Positions 48,398 through 56,092 of a DNA stretch of 56,234 nucleotides are shown in pieces. This DNA comes from G020354945 sp964570585 (lineage in GTDB: Bacteria; Omnitrophota; Gorgyraeia; JABMRG01; JAFGKX01), in NCBI GenBank assembly GCA_964570585.1, contig CAZMYR010000008.1:1-56234 (forward strand), read 5' to 3'. The position numbers and the translations under genes are program-made. Below the pieces are notes generated by a model. That model ran no database searches, was not told the origin of the DNA, and saw only the letters and a list, made by a program, of their open reading frames with translations. How positions within the stretch are numbered: position 1 is the stretch's first letter; every line of letters begins with the position of its first letter.

Positions 48398-48610
48398 CTA
48401 GAAACAAGTAGGGCAGGTACCTGTTGGACAGCTCAATCCCGAAGAACTAGCTTTGCTACCAGAGCTTCCCACGCTGAATGCTCCAAGGAGTTTCTCGATA
48501 TTTTTGTTTCCACACTTCTTGCATATGAGCTCTACTTTTTCAGAAGTTACTCCTATCAGCAAATCAAATTTTTCACCGCAATCTTTACAAGCATAAGTAT
48601 AAATAGGCAT
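48398..48610 (-). CDS. FmdB-family zinc-ribbon protein (copy 2)
   Basis: The 70-residue product reads MPIYTYACKDCGEKFDLLIG, then LICKKCGNKNIEKLLGAF and ends SCPTGTCPTCF. It is about 70 percent identical to the copy at 31373 by eye, with two extra residues and one more Cys at the end. It lies between ccdA and the thioredoxin gene, so this copy belongs to the redox group. A metal or disulfide role for the C-terminal CPTGTCPTC motif is possible. Confidence 0.88.
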   Translation of the reverse strand: MPIYTYACKDCGEKFDLLIGVTSEKVELICKKCGNKNIEKLLGAFSVGSSGSKASSSGLSCPTGTCPTCF

Positions 48611-48655
48611 AATTTTCCCTCGTTACTATTTCTTGAGATTTATATCTATCCCTGA

Positions 48656-48982
48656 TTAAATATGGGGTTCAATTCTGGAAACAAGTTCTGTCTTGGGAAC
48701 TACGCCTATAATCTTATCTACTACTTCGCCATTTTTAAAAATAGCCAACGTAGGTATACTCATAATGCCGTATTCTGAAGCCGTCCTGGGAGCTTCATCC
48801 ACATTTACCTTGCACACCTTCAGCCTCCCCTGGTATTCCTGGGCAATTTGCTCAACTGCCGGGGCAACCATATAACAGGGCGCACACCACACAGCCCAAA
48901 AATCCACTAAAGTTGGAATTGCTGAATCTAACACCTCCTCTTTAAAATTTGCGTCATTTACTTTAACTTCCATCTCTTCCAT
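48656..48982 (-). CDS. trxA: thioredoxin
   Basis: The ATG at 48982 has GGAGG 5 bases upstream and gives 108 residues, the usual thioredoxin size; the open frame extends to 49123 but that part is basic and unlike thioredoxin. The active site is WAVWCAPCYMVAPAVEQIA (CAPC rather than CGPC). The cis-Pro is in GIMSIPTLAIFKNGE. It is cytoplasmic and the likely electron donor to CcdA. Confidence 0.93.
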   Translation of the reverse strand: MEEMEVKVNDANFKEEVLDSAIPTLVDFWAVWCAPCYMVAPAVEQIAQEYQGRLKVCKVNVDEAPRTASEYGIMSIPTLAIFKNGEVVDKIIGVVPKTELVSRIEPHI

Positions 48983-49155
48983 CTCTTCCTCCTTTCCTTT
49001 TGTATCCTTTGTTTCTCTATCAAGCGTCGATATCTCCTCTTCAACTTTTTCTCTATTTTTTCGCCTTGCACTCCTTATAATATATAAGAGCAAACGTACT
49101 TTATTCCTTACATGTCCTATCATAACTGCCTTATTTTAAAGCCGCTGCTAATAAT

Positions 49156-49815
49156 CTAATTTATTTCAAGCTTTATTGATTTAAGCAACTTAATATATGA
49201 GCTAAAGAAAAAATACTCTTCAAAGTTGCCGAATCGCCTTCTACTCAATATCCCTTTCCAATCTTTTTTAATGAAATCAAAGGCATAGGCACATTCAATA
49301 ATTTTAAAAGGAACCCTCAAATAAAAAGGCATTTTAGAATAAGAGAATTCGTTATAATCTAAAATAAAAAAACTCCCGCTATCCTTTAATACTTTGTAAA
49401 TATTTTCTATAATTGATTCTCTGACACTCTGTGGAAACCCATGGAGCAGGAAAGAAATAAAAACCTTATCAAATTTTTTCTCAAAAGGTAGGGGTTGGTC
49501 AATCCTTCCATAGATAATTTTAGCATTTGGAAAATTGGCACACTTTTTCTTAAACTGGGAAACCATCTCTTGGGATATGTCAGTTCCAATTAATTCTCCT
49601 TCTTTTGAGAGATATTTCATCATTAAACAGGCATTTCTGCCGGTACCTGCTCCTAAATCAAGTATCCTATCGACAGGCCTAATTTTCATCAATTTAATAA
49701 CCTCTTCTATGAACGATGAATATTTTCCAAATGATATAATATTCATTAATTCATCATAATATCTTGCAGTAAATCCTTTAGTTTCAACTTTTGATTCAGG
49801 ATAATAATTACCCAT
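49156..49815 (-). CDS. class I SAM-dependent methyltransferase
   Basis: The 219-residue protein begins MGNYYPESKVETKGFTARYY and has motif I ILDLGAGTGRNACLM, IGTDISQEMVSQFKKK and FDKVFISFLLHGFPQ. The layout is that of ubiquinone/menaquinone-type methyltransferases. A truncated near-copy of its first 36 residues lies at 51921-52031. It is the gene next to thioredoxin, with no tight operon link. The substrate is unknown. Confidence 0.88.
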   Translation of the reverse strand: MGNYYPESKVETKGFTARYYDELMNIISFGKYSSFIEEVIKLMKIRPVDRILDLGAGTGRNACLMMKYLSKEGELIGTDISQEMVSQFKKKCANFPNAKIIYGRIDQPLPFEKKFDKVFISFLLHGFPQSVRESIIENIYKVLKDSGSFFILDYNEFSYSKMPFYLRVPFKIIECAYAFDFIKKDWKGILSRRRFGNFEEYFFFSSYIKLLKSIKLEIN

Positions 49816-49855
49816 CAAATTTATATATCACCTTTTGAACTTTCCCGCCCCGTAG

Positions 49856-50051
49856 TTAAAATTTCTTCTTCCGAAGTATTTTCCAACCATTGTTTATCTC
49901 TTCCTCGCTTTTTAACAGATAGTCCTTCTCACCCGCATAAATCGGCACCTTTAGCCAGTTCTCCGGGAGGTACAAATGGGACAGGCATAATCCTTACTAT
50001 ACGCACACCATGGATTATATGCCTTATTAAAATCAAGAATCCATTTATTAG
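49856..50051 (-). pseudogene. frameshifted remnant of a DUF1684-type gene
   Basis: One frame reads NKWILDFNKAYNPWCAYSKD then YACPI and stops soon after. The next frame continues with LPENWLKVPIYAGEKDYLLK and ends at 49856. Together they resemble the C-terminal DUF1684 pattern (FNxAYNPxCAYxxxxxCPxPPxENxLxVxIxAGE). One frameshift breaks the frame and there is no start codon, as the piece follows directly on groES. It has probably decayed. Confidence 0.6.
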
Positions 50052-50054
50052 TCT

Positions 50055-50339
50055 TTATTCCGGAATTTTATCCACTACTTCATGCTTTGCCAGAAGGTCA
50101 TCCTCGGTAAGCAAAATATAATCTTCTCCTTCTATCTTTACCTCTGTTCCCGCAAATTCTTTATAGATTATGTGATCACCAACCGCAACCTCATCAGTTG
50201 CGTCTTTTGCTACCGCAATGACTTTACCTTCCTGAAGTTTTTCTCTGGCAGTATCAGGAAGATATATACCACCGGATGTCTTCTCTTTAGCCTCAAAACG
50301 CTTCATTAAAATACGCCCATTAATTGGTCGTAGTTTCAT
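50055..50339 (-). CDS. groES: GroES co-chaperonin
   Basis: This 94-residue protein matches GroES: MKLRPINGRILMKRFEAKEK, TSGGIYLPDTA (mobile loop), EGKVIAVAKD, GDHIIYKEFAGTEVKIEGED and YILLTEDDLLAK. GroES caps the GroEL chamber. No groEL gene is adjacent, as the downstream sequence is a decayed DUF1684 piece. It could be a second GroES copy, with the main pair elsewhere. Confidence 0.95.
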   Translation of the reverse strand: MKLRPINGRILMKRFEAKEKTSGGIYLPDTAREKLQEGKVIAVAKDATDEVAVGDHIIYKEFAGTEVKIEGEDYILLTEDDLLAKHEVVDKIPE

Positions 50340-50354
50340 ACTATCACCTCCGTT

Positions 50355-50978
50355 CTAGTTTGAAAGAAGCCTATCAATCTTTGCCTGGTCAAAACCTACC
50401 ACTAAACGCCCATCAATATCAATCTGAGGTACTGCCATTTGGCCGCTACGTCGGACTAACCTTTCGGCTGCATGCTGGTCATGGGATATGTCTATATCCC
50501 TAAAACTAACACCCCGACGCCGCAAGTAGGCCTTGGCAGTTCCACACGCAGGACAGCCTGGCCCGCTATACACAATCACCCGGTGAGAAATCCCTCCTTC
50601 CGCTTTCTTGTGCCGTAAAGGATGTGCCCCAAGAAGAATACGAGCATAGAATTGCGCGCTTTCAACTCCTTCGATTCGCCGGGATACCTCTCCCTTCTTC
50701 AATGCTAAGACTGCGGGAACATTTTCAACTCCGAACTGTTTATGTACTCCCTTCACTTTTTCTACATCAATAACATAAATAGGTATCTCTTCATTTTCTT
50801 TGCTAAAACTTTCAAGTTCAGCCAGAGCCCGTTTTGCAGCAGAAGAAAAATTTGCATAAAATACCAAAATCAAAAACTCCTTATGTTTCTCTTGCGCTTG
50901 CTCAAGATGCTTATGCTCCTTTATCCATTCAATCACTGTGTTTACTTCCCTATAAAATTTTGAATCTGAATTCCCCAA
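50355..50978 (-). CDS. thioredoxin-fold / glutaredoxin fusion protein
   Basis: The 207-residue protein has two redox domains. Residues 15-115 form a thioredoxin fold whose active-site position reads VFYANFSSAAKRALAELE, so the CxxC is lost. Residues 128-207 form a glutaredoxin-like domain, RVIVYSGPGCPACGTAKAYL, with an intact CPAC and the GQMAVPQIDIDGRLVVG cis-Pro loop. The start could be ATG 50978, overlapping the deacetylase gene by 37 bases, or GTG at 50939 behind AGGGAAG. The dead first domain may serve for binding. Confidence 0.85.
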   Translation of the reverse strand: MGNSDSKFYREVNTVIEWIKEHKHLEQAQEKHKEFLILVFYANFSSAAKRALAELESFSKENEEIPIYVIDVEKVKGVHKQFGVENVPAVLALKKGEVSRRIEGVESAQFYARILLGAHPLRHKKAEGGISHRVIVYSGPGCPACGTAKAYLRRRGVSFRDIDISHDQHAAERLVRRSGQMAVPQIDIDGRLVVGFDQAKIDRLLSN

Positions 50979-51886
50979 TGCTGCCCCAACATAGGATGAA
51001 CGAACCCTCCTCCACCCAAAGCAAGAATTTTGAATTTATACTTTTTTTGTAAGTCCATAAGAAGTCTTGAGGCGTAATCATAGGCCCCTTTAGTTAATTG
51101 CATATTGGAGATAGTGCATTCTTTGGAACCATCTACCCCTATCTGTAGAATTAGAATTTCTGGAACAAAATCTTTGATTAGCTCAGAAACCTGATTAAAT
51201 TTTGAAATAAATTCGGTATCATCACAAAGGGAAGAGAGCGGAAAATTTCTATTGAATCCTTTTCCTTCATCCTCCCCAATTTCATTTTCGTATCCACTCC
51301 TAAATGGATAAAATGTAGCTGGGTCTTGGTGAAAGGAAATAGTATAAACCTTAGAATCATTATAAAAAGCCCGCTGGGTGCCATCACCATGATGGGCATC
51401 ATAATCAACTACCATAATTTTGTTTATATTTTTTCTTTTAAGTAAGTAATTAGCCGCAACGGCTATATCGTTAAATATACAAAAGCCCCTGCCTCTATTC
51501 TCAAAGGCGTGGTGCCAACCTCCACAAATGTTTATACCCACCATAAACGAATTATTATCCATAATAGAATCCACTGCTGCAACTGAAGCACTCACACTCA
51601 ATAAAACAATATCATAAATGCCTTTAACTCCAGGGACCTCCTCGCCAAAAGAGCCCTGACCAGTTCTGCTAACCTCCTGAACCTTTTCTATATAATCAGA
51701 GGTATGAAAAAGGTTGATAATCTCTTTAGATATCAGTTTGGGCTCTTTTATGGTAAGATTACCCAATAGATTCATTTTCTTAAACTCTTCCAATGCTTTC
51801 CCATACCGGTCTCCTTTCATAGGATGGCCGTAACCAAAATCCAATTTTTTAAAATCATCACTATAAACCAATATCACATTATTCAT
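50942..51886 (-). CDS. histone deacetylase / acetoin-utilisation family amidohydrolase
   Basis: The 314-residue protein belongs to the class I/II HDAC superfamily. Zinc and charge-relay residues are visible in INICGGWHHAFENRGRGFC, VVDYDAHHGDGTQRAF and LQIGVDGSKE, with LALGGGGFVHPM at the end. Bacterial members deacetylate acyl-lysines, acetylpolyamines or other amides. The N-terminus VYSDDFKKLDFGYGHPMKGDR is normal for AcuC-like proteins. It overlaps the redox fusion gene. The substrate is unknown. Confidence 0.93.
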   Translation of the reverse strand: MNNVILVYSDDFKKLDFGYGHPMKGDRYGKALEEFKKMNLLGNLTIKEPKLISKEIINLFHTSDYIEKVQEVSRTGQGSFGEEVPGVKGIYDIVLLSVSASVAAVDSIMDNNSFMVGINICGGWHHAFENRGRGFCIFNDIAVAANYLLKRKNINKIMVVDYDAHHGDGTQRAFYNDSKVYTISFHQDPATFYPFRSGYENEIGEDEGKGFNRNFPLSSLCDDTEFISKFNQVSELIKDFVPEILILQIGVDGSKECTISNMQLTKGAYDYASRLLMDLQKKYKFKILALGGGGFVHPMLGQHWGIQIQNFIGK

Positions 51887-51920
51887 ACACCGGTCTAATT
51901 CTAATTAACTCAACAGCTTT

Positions 51921-52031
51921 TTAAATAAATAGAGAATAACCGCCAAATGTTAAGATATTAAGGATTGTGTCATAATAGGCTGCTACAAATCTTTCAGTTT
52001 CAACTTTTGATTCAGGATAATAATTACCAAT
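51921..52031 (-). pseudogene. truncated duplicate of the methyltransferase N-terminus
   Basis: The frame reads IGNYYPESKVETERFVAAYY and then DTILNILTFGGYSLFI before TAA. It aligns with the first 36 residues of the methyltransferase at 49815. The first codon is ATT instead of ATG, and the frame stops early. Sequence identity is strongest over the first 40 bases. It is the relic of a local duplication, about 2.2 kb upstream. Confidence 0.75.
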
Positions 52032-52051
52032 AAAATTTAATATTTGTCCCT

Positions 52052-52315
52052 TTACGAATTTTTTATCTCTTTTTCATATTCAGGAAAATATCCTCTAATA
52101 ATTTTTAAATTGAAACTGGAAAGAATTGATTCTTTCGGCTCTCTCTCCAACAAAAACTGAAAAGATTTCTTTACCAACTCTTCTTTAGCTATCTCACCAT
52201 TGGTCAATTTTTGATAATATTCATCATCTAATTCCACATTATGTTCGGTTTTAAAACCTTTCTCATCTACGATTACTAAAAAAACATTCGCATTTTTCTT
52301 TTTGACTTCAATCAT
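52052..52315 (-). CDS. conserved small protein of unknown function (87 aa)
   Basis: The product begins MIEVKKKNANVFLVIVDEKG then FKTEHNVELDDEYYQKLTNG and ends SSFNLKIIRGYFPEYEKEIK. The beta-strand start followed by helix and the ending KESILSSFNLKIIRGYFPEYE are typical of a short uncharacterised bacterial family. No cofactor motif is seen. It lies between the pseudogene and a ferredoxin-NifX gene and has its own spacing. Confidence 0.75.
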   Translation of the reverse strand: MIEVKKKNANVFLVIVDEKGFKTEHNVELDDEYYQKLTNGEIAKEELVKKSFQFLLEREPKESILSSFNLKIIRGYFPEYEKEIKNS

Positions 52316-52365
52316 TTAAAGTCTCTCCTTTTATACTTTAATCGCTTTTTTATCGAATAATAAAA

Positions 52366-52929
52366 CTATCTTAAAATCAACCCGTATTTTTCTTGCTTAT
52401 CTTTCTCCTCTATTACCTCATTGATATTCTCTTTTATCATCTCAATCGCCTGCTTAATTGTTTCTTCTCTAATAACTGCGCAAACAAACTTATCTTTCAG
52501 TCTAACGATATTAGGACCGAACATTTTCCCTGCTACAACATCGATATTCTCTAAAACAGACGCTGTTGCCTTAGCCTTGCCGGGATCACCGTGAATCCTT
52601 GATTCATCTTCTTTGTATTTTACATTTTCTCTATTTTCTTCAAAAGCAAATTCTCCGTTTGCATATTTCCATACCTGAAAATATTTAGACATCCCTACAT
52701 GGTCACCCGATTTTATCCTTTTACCGTCATCTGTCCCTATAGCAATTAATAATTCCTGTTTAATCTCCTTGGCCGCCTTTTGCGGACAACTCTCTATACA
52801 CAATTTGCAATTTATACATTTGTCCTGGTCAATTATGGCTATGCCGTCTTTAACAAAAATGGCATCAGCCGGACAGCCCTTTACACAAATTCCGCATCCA
52901 ACACACCTATTTTTACTTATGTTTATCAT
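52366..52929 (-). CDS. ferredoxin-NifX fusion protein
   Basis: The 187-residue protein begins with a 2[4Fe-4S] ferredoxin domain (CVGCGICVKGCPADAI, CINCKLCIESCPQKA, residues 1-55). It continues with a dinitrogenase iron-molybdenum cofactor domain (LLIAIGTDDGKRIKSGDHVGMSKYF...IDVVAGKMFGPNIVRLKD). The first domain probably transfers electrons or a cluster to the second. It is the third NifX-type protein in 9 kb. It is followed by DUF302, TDT and other genes. Confidence 0.92.
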   Translation of the reverse strand: MINISKNRCVGCGICVKGCPADAIFVKDGIAIIDQDKCINCKLCIESCPQKAAKEIKQELLIAIGTDDGKRIKSGDHVGMSKYFQVWKYANGEFAFEENRENVKYKEDESRIHGDPGKAKATASVLENIDVVAGKMFGPNIVRLKDKFVCAVIREETIKQAIEMIKENINEVIEEKDKQEKYGLILR

Positions 52930-52987
52930 CTTGTTTTTTAATCTCCTTACGAAATTTCAAATAAGGGCATTTATTTAAAATCTGCTT

Positions 52988-53344
52988 TTACCACCCTCTT
53001 CTGTTTCTTCTACCTCCTATCCTTCTGCCCATGCCCATACCTCTGCCTCTACCTTGGTCCGTAAGTTGTCTTCCACCTATACCTCCGTCTATTCTCATAC
53101 TGCTTCCTTGGCTAAATTTCGCATTAAACCCTGTCCTTATATCCTCTCTGCTAGGCTTCCCTATCCTATTCTCACCCTCAATAATAATACTATCTTTAGG
53201 ACAAACCCTTGCAGCGTCCTCTAAACAATCTGCGGTGTCATTTTTTATTTTTGCCTTCCCACCTACCATCTCTATCCCTTGTGGACATATATTAGCGCAA
53301 ACTCCACAACCAATACAACTACTTTCATCTATTCTTGCCTTCAT
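52988..53344 (-). CDS. ferredoxin with Gly/Arg-rich tail (118 aa)
   Basis: The N-terminal part has CIGCGVCANICPQGI, then DCLEDAARVCPKDSI, so one [4Fe-4S] cluster with an unusual second motif is present. Residues 65-118 are Gly/Arg/Met-rich (QGRGRGMGMGRRIGGRRNRR), like the DUF5320 heads but at the C-terminus. It is encoded 58 bases before the ferredoxin-NifX gene, so the two likely work together. Confidence 0.88.
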   Translation of the reverse strand: MKARIDESSCIGCGVCANICPQGIEMVGGKAKIKNDTADCLEDAARVCPKDSIIIEGENRIGKPSREDIRTGFNAKFSQGSSMRIDGGIGGRQLTDQGRGRGMGMGRRIGGRRNRRGW

Positions 53345-53377
53345 TTTAAAGTCGTCTCCTTTATTTTTTTCTCTTGC

Positions 53378-53791
53378 CTATTTCGATGCTTCAATTAATT
53401 TTATAATTCTTTGGCAACCCTCAGAAAGGCCACTGTGAAATTCCGCATCCTCAGGCAACGCTTGTTTAACAAACTCTTTAGTAAAAGGTAAATAATTTAT
53501 AGCGGTTTTGCCTTCTTTAACAAAAGCTATTATCTGTTTAGGCTGTAACAATACAGCTGCTCTTTCTACATTTCTTTCTATAGACTTATATGACCTTCTA
53601 AAGCTGCATACTACAATCTGGTATAGCTGAAAATTATCATCTACATCAACGCCACGGTTTTTGTACTCTTTCTTCATATCAAAGATTTGCCGAATGCCAA
53701 AATTAAATTGTCCCGCATTTTTCTTTAAGCTCTCTATAAATTCCTGAATAGACTTTTTGGTTGTTGCACTGAAAAGATTCTTTTTCTCCAT
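53378..53791 (-). CDS. DUF302 family protein
   Basis: The 137-residue protein matches DUF302: FNFGIRQIFDMKKEYKNRGV, YQIVVCSFRRSYKSIERNVE, RAAVLLQPKQIIAFVKEGKT and INYLPFT. The fold is a compact alpha/beta sandwich often found alone or fused to redox domains. The function is unknown. A ferredoxin gene follows after 33 bases. Confidence 0.85.
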   Translation of the reverse strand: MEKKNLFSATTKKSIQEFIESLKKNAGQFNFGIRQIFDMKKEYKNRGVDVDDNFQLYQIVVCSFRRSYKSIERNVERAAVLLQPKQIIAFVKEGKTAINYLPFTKEFVKQALPEDAEFHSGLSEGCQRIIKLIEASK

Positions 53792-53805
53792 TTTTTCCCC
53801 CTGAA

Positions 53806-54396
53806 TTATCCTCTCCCTTTATATTTTTTAATTAATTCATTTTTATAATTTTCCCAGGTGCTATTTTCTTTTTTATAACGGATGCGCAAAGTAACGTCTC
53901 TGAATACATCCACATCTATATAGAACTGCTTCAAGTCTTTAGGTTTTTCAAAAGTTACAATATAATGTTTTGTAGCGTTGGGTGCTACTTTAAAAGTAAT
54001 AGGAGTCTCATCATTTGCTTTAAGTTTCTCTTCCAGTTCATCTTCAATATACATTGCAATTTCCTCGTTTGCTGAATAACGTCTATTACCAGGAGAAGCA
54101 AAAGTATATGATGGCATTAACTGCACACTGTATTCATTATCATTTCTATAATGGAACATAAACACTAAGTACTTCTCTGCGTGGAAAAACAAAGGCTTAT
54201 ATTCGTAATCGGGGCAAAAAGCCCAATCTGCTTTTATCCCCTTATGAGTTATCCCTTTATTATTTTCTCTTGTATCTGTCATAAAATGCGCTTTTGCATG
54301 AATCGCTTCACTCCCCTTTACTAAAAATAAAGATATACCTATAATAAAAGGCGCCAAGACAATTACTAAAGCTATAATTATAGAACGAACTTTCAT
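53806..54396 (-). CDS. membrane-anchored or exported protein of unknown function (196 aa)
   Basis: An N-terminal hydrophobic helix (IIIALVIVLAPFIIGISLFLV) acts as anchor or signal. The rest is extracytoplasmic and beta-rich, with EKYLVFMFHYRNDNEYSVQL, TPITFKVAPNATKHYIVTFE and VDVFRDVTLRIRYKKE. This looks like an immunoglobulin-like domain. It lies 11 bases after the TDT channel gene, so it may assist that transporter. I do not recognise the family. Confidence 0.7.
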   Translation of the reverse strand: MKVRSIIIALVIVLAPFIIGISLFLVKGSEAIHAKAHFMTDTRENNKGITHKGIKADWAFCPDYEYKPLFFHAEKYLVFMFHYRNDNEYSVQLMPSYTFASPGNRRYSANEEIAMYIEDELEEKLKANDETPITFKVAPNATKHYIVTFEKPKDLKQFYIDVDVFRDVTLRIRYKKENSTWENYKNELIKKYKGRG

Positions 54397-54407
54397 TTTT
54401 CCCCCTT

Positions 54408-55502
54408 TTAATGCTGAGGTTTTAAAAACGCTCCTCTTTCAAGCCATTTAAAAGTCCCAAATACAACAGTTATCCAAATTATTATTACTAATGTATTTAA
54501 AGTTATCAGCATCCCATGTAAAAAATGGGTTGCTACACATTTAGCCAAAAGGCCGGTAGCAACAACAAATGCCTCAAAAGGGAATGTATAAGCCCACCAA
54601 CCGAAAACCAGCGGGTGGCTCTTCATTTTAAGGTAGTTGTGAAACAAAATAATTACCAGGATTAACCACCAAAAGGAAAACCCCCATAGCGCAGAGGCAA
54701 CTATCTTTACAAGAGGAAACACAGACATAAAGTTTATTCCGAATAAGCTCCCATGCGAGGCTTCGATTGCTTGTATAAATTTTATTAAAAAAATTACTAT
54801 AATAGCCGTTGGCGCTATCCCTACCATGGCAGTGGGCGCCAACCCGCCTTCCGGCATGCCATGATAGATGTAGCGGTGCCACACTGCTGCGCCAACAAAC
54901 AAAAAATTCAGAATTCCTACGCCCAATGCTATCATAGAAATCACAAATAATACAGGAGCCAAACTCGTCTCTGCCCAGTAAACATCCATAGAGCAGGCCC
55001 CAAGTACAGGGATTATAAGATGGGACACAGGAGGGATAAACCAGGAGAAATTCGCGTGCTCGTGCTTAACGCCTTCACTTAGAAACTGTGTTCGGACCAA
55101 CAAGAAACCGAAGGTAAAAATCCCAATAACGCCTAAAAAGAAAAAGACTATACTTAAATGATAGGCAAACCACGGGCCAAAAAGCATAGGGCCAAGTTTG
55201 TTGGTGCCTGTCCCGGCCAGGATGAAACAGATAGGCATGGTAGGAAAGAAGTTACCTCTGATTGGATGTTGTAAATCTTTCTTGATTTCTTCCGGATACA
55301 TAAAAAATCTTAGTGTCCAGGGGATTAAAAATGCAACCAACATTACTGTAGTCAATAAATAAAATCCCAAACCCACATATAATAAAGGAGAAAAAGGCCT
55401 GGCAACCTCCGAGGATAACTGCATTGTAATACATATAGCCGCGGTACCCATAACTGCAGCGCCCCATTCCGGTCCAAAATTCTTAATAATTCTTCTAAAC
55501 AT
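54408..55502 (-). CDS. TDT/SLAC1-type anion channel or exporter
   Basis: The 364-residue protein has about ten membrane helices. Family marks are FGPEWGAAVMGTAAICITMQLS at the N-terminus, NFFPTMPICFILAGTG (the conserved FPT), FWWLILVIILFHNY and WAYTFPFEAFVVATG. TehA/SLAC1-type proteins carry tellurite, sulfite or other anions. The ATG overlaps the methyltransferase stop by 8 bases. The next gene encodes an extracytoplasmic protein. Confidence 0.92.
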   Translation of the reverse strand: MFRRIIKNFGPEWGAAVMGTAAICITMQLSSEVARPFSPLLYVGLGFYLLTTVMLVAFLIPWTLRFFMYPEEIKKDLQHPIRGNFFPTMPICFILAGTGTNKLGPMLFGPWFAYHLSIVFFFLGVIGIFTFGFLLVRTQFLSEGVKHEHANFSWFIPPVSHLIIPVLGACSMDVYWAETSLAPVLFVISMIALGVGILNFLFVGAAVWHRYIYHGMPEGGLAPTAMVGIAPTAIIVIFLIKFIQAIEASHGSLFGINFMSVFPLVKIVASALWGFSFWWLILVIILFHNYLKMKSHPLVFGWWAYTFPFEAFVVATGLLAKCVATHFLHGMLITLNTLVIIIWITVVFGTFKWLERGAFLKPQH

Positions 55503-56076
55503 CTTCTGCCTCCTGTGTTTTTTTGGTTTTAAAATTTAATATATAACATTCATTATAATAATTATCATGAAGGCATTTTTTAAAAAATCTATCTCTTAAA
55601 ATGAATCCTGCAGTCTCTATTTCTTTTATAACATCTTCTAACCCCAAAGAGGCCAGCTCCATTAAAGGGGAATCTTTTTTATAATGTTTAGGATAAAGAG
55701 AAAGAAATCCCGTTGGTTTCAGTAACCGATAAGCTTCGTCATAAATTATTTTTCTATTTTTTTCATAATGGACAACATCGTAAGCTAAAACAGCATCTAC
55801 GGAACTATCTTCTAAAGATACTTTGGTATTTCCTTCAATTAACTCTATATTTTTTAAGCCAAATTGTCCTATTGTTTTTTCTGATTCACGCAAAACATCC
55901 TTATCTTTATCAAAGGCATATACTTTACCTTCCGCGCCTACCACTTTTGCCGCAGGGATTGTGTAGTGTCCTTCGCCACAGCCAAAATCTAAAACAATAT
56001 CTTTCCTTTTAACCCCGATACTTTTAAAGAATAATTCCCCGTCTTTCTCTACCCATTTCCTGATATTGTCTTTCAT
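55495..56076 (-). CDS. class I SAM-dependent methyltransferase
   Basis: The 193-residue protein has motif I IVLDFGCGEGHYTIPAAKVV, VYAFDKDKDVLRESEK and VDAVLAYDVVHYEKN. The layout is that of UbiE/arsenite-type methyltransferases. It overlaps the TDT channel gene by 8 bases and follows the hdrB end by 16 bases. As the next gene encodes a possible anion exporter, modification of a metalloid or anion is a hint only. Confidence 0.88.
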   Translation of the reverse strand: MKDNIRKWVEKDGELFFKSIGVKRKDIVLDFGCGEGHYTIPAAKVVGAEGKVYAFDKDKDVLRESEKTIGQFGLKNIELIEGNTKVSLEDSSVDAVLAYDVVHYEKNRKIIYDEAYRLLKPTGFLSLYPKHYKKDSPLMELASLGLEDVIKEIETAGFILRDRFFKKCLHDNYYNECYILNFKTKKTQEAEDV

Positions 56077-56092
56077 ATTCCCCCAAATGCAC

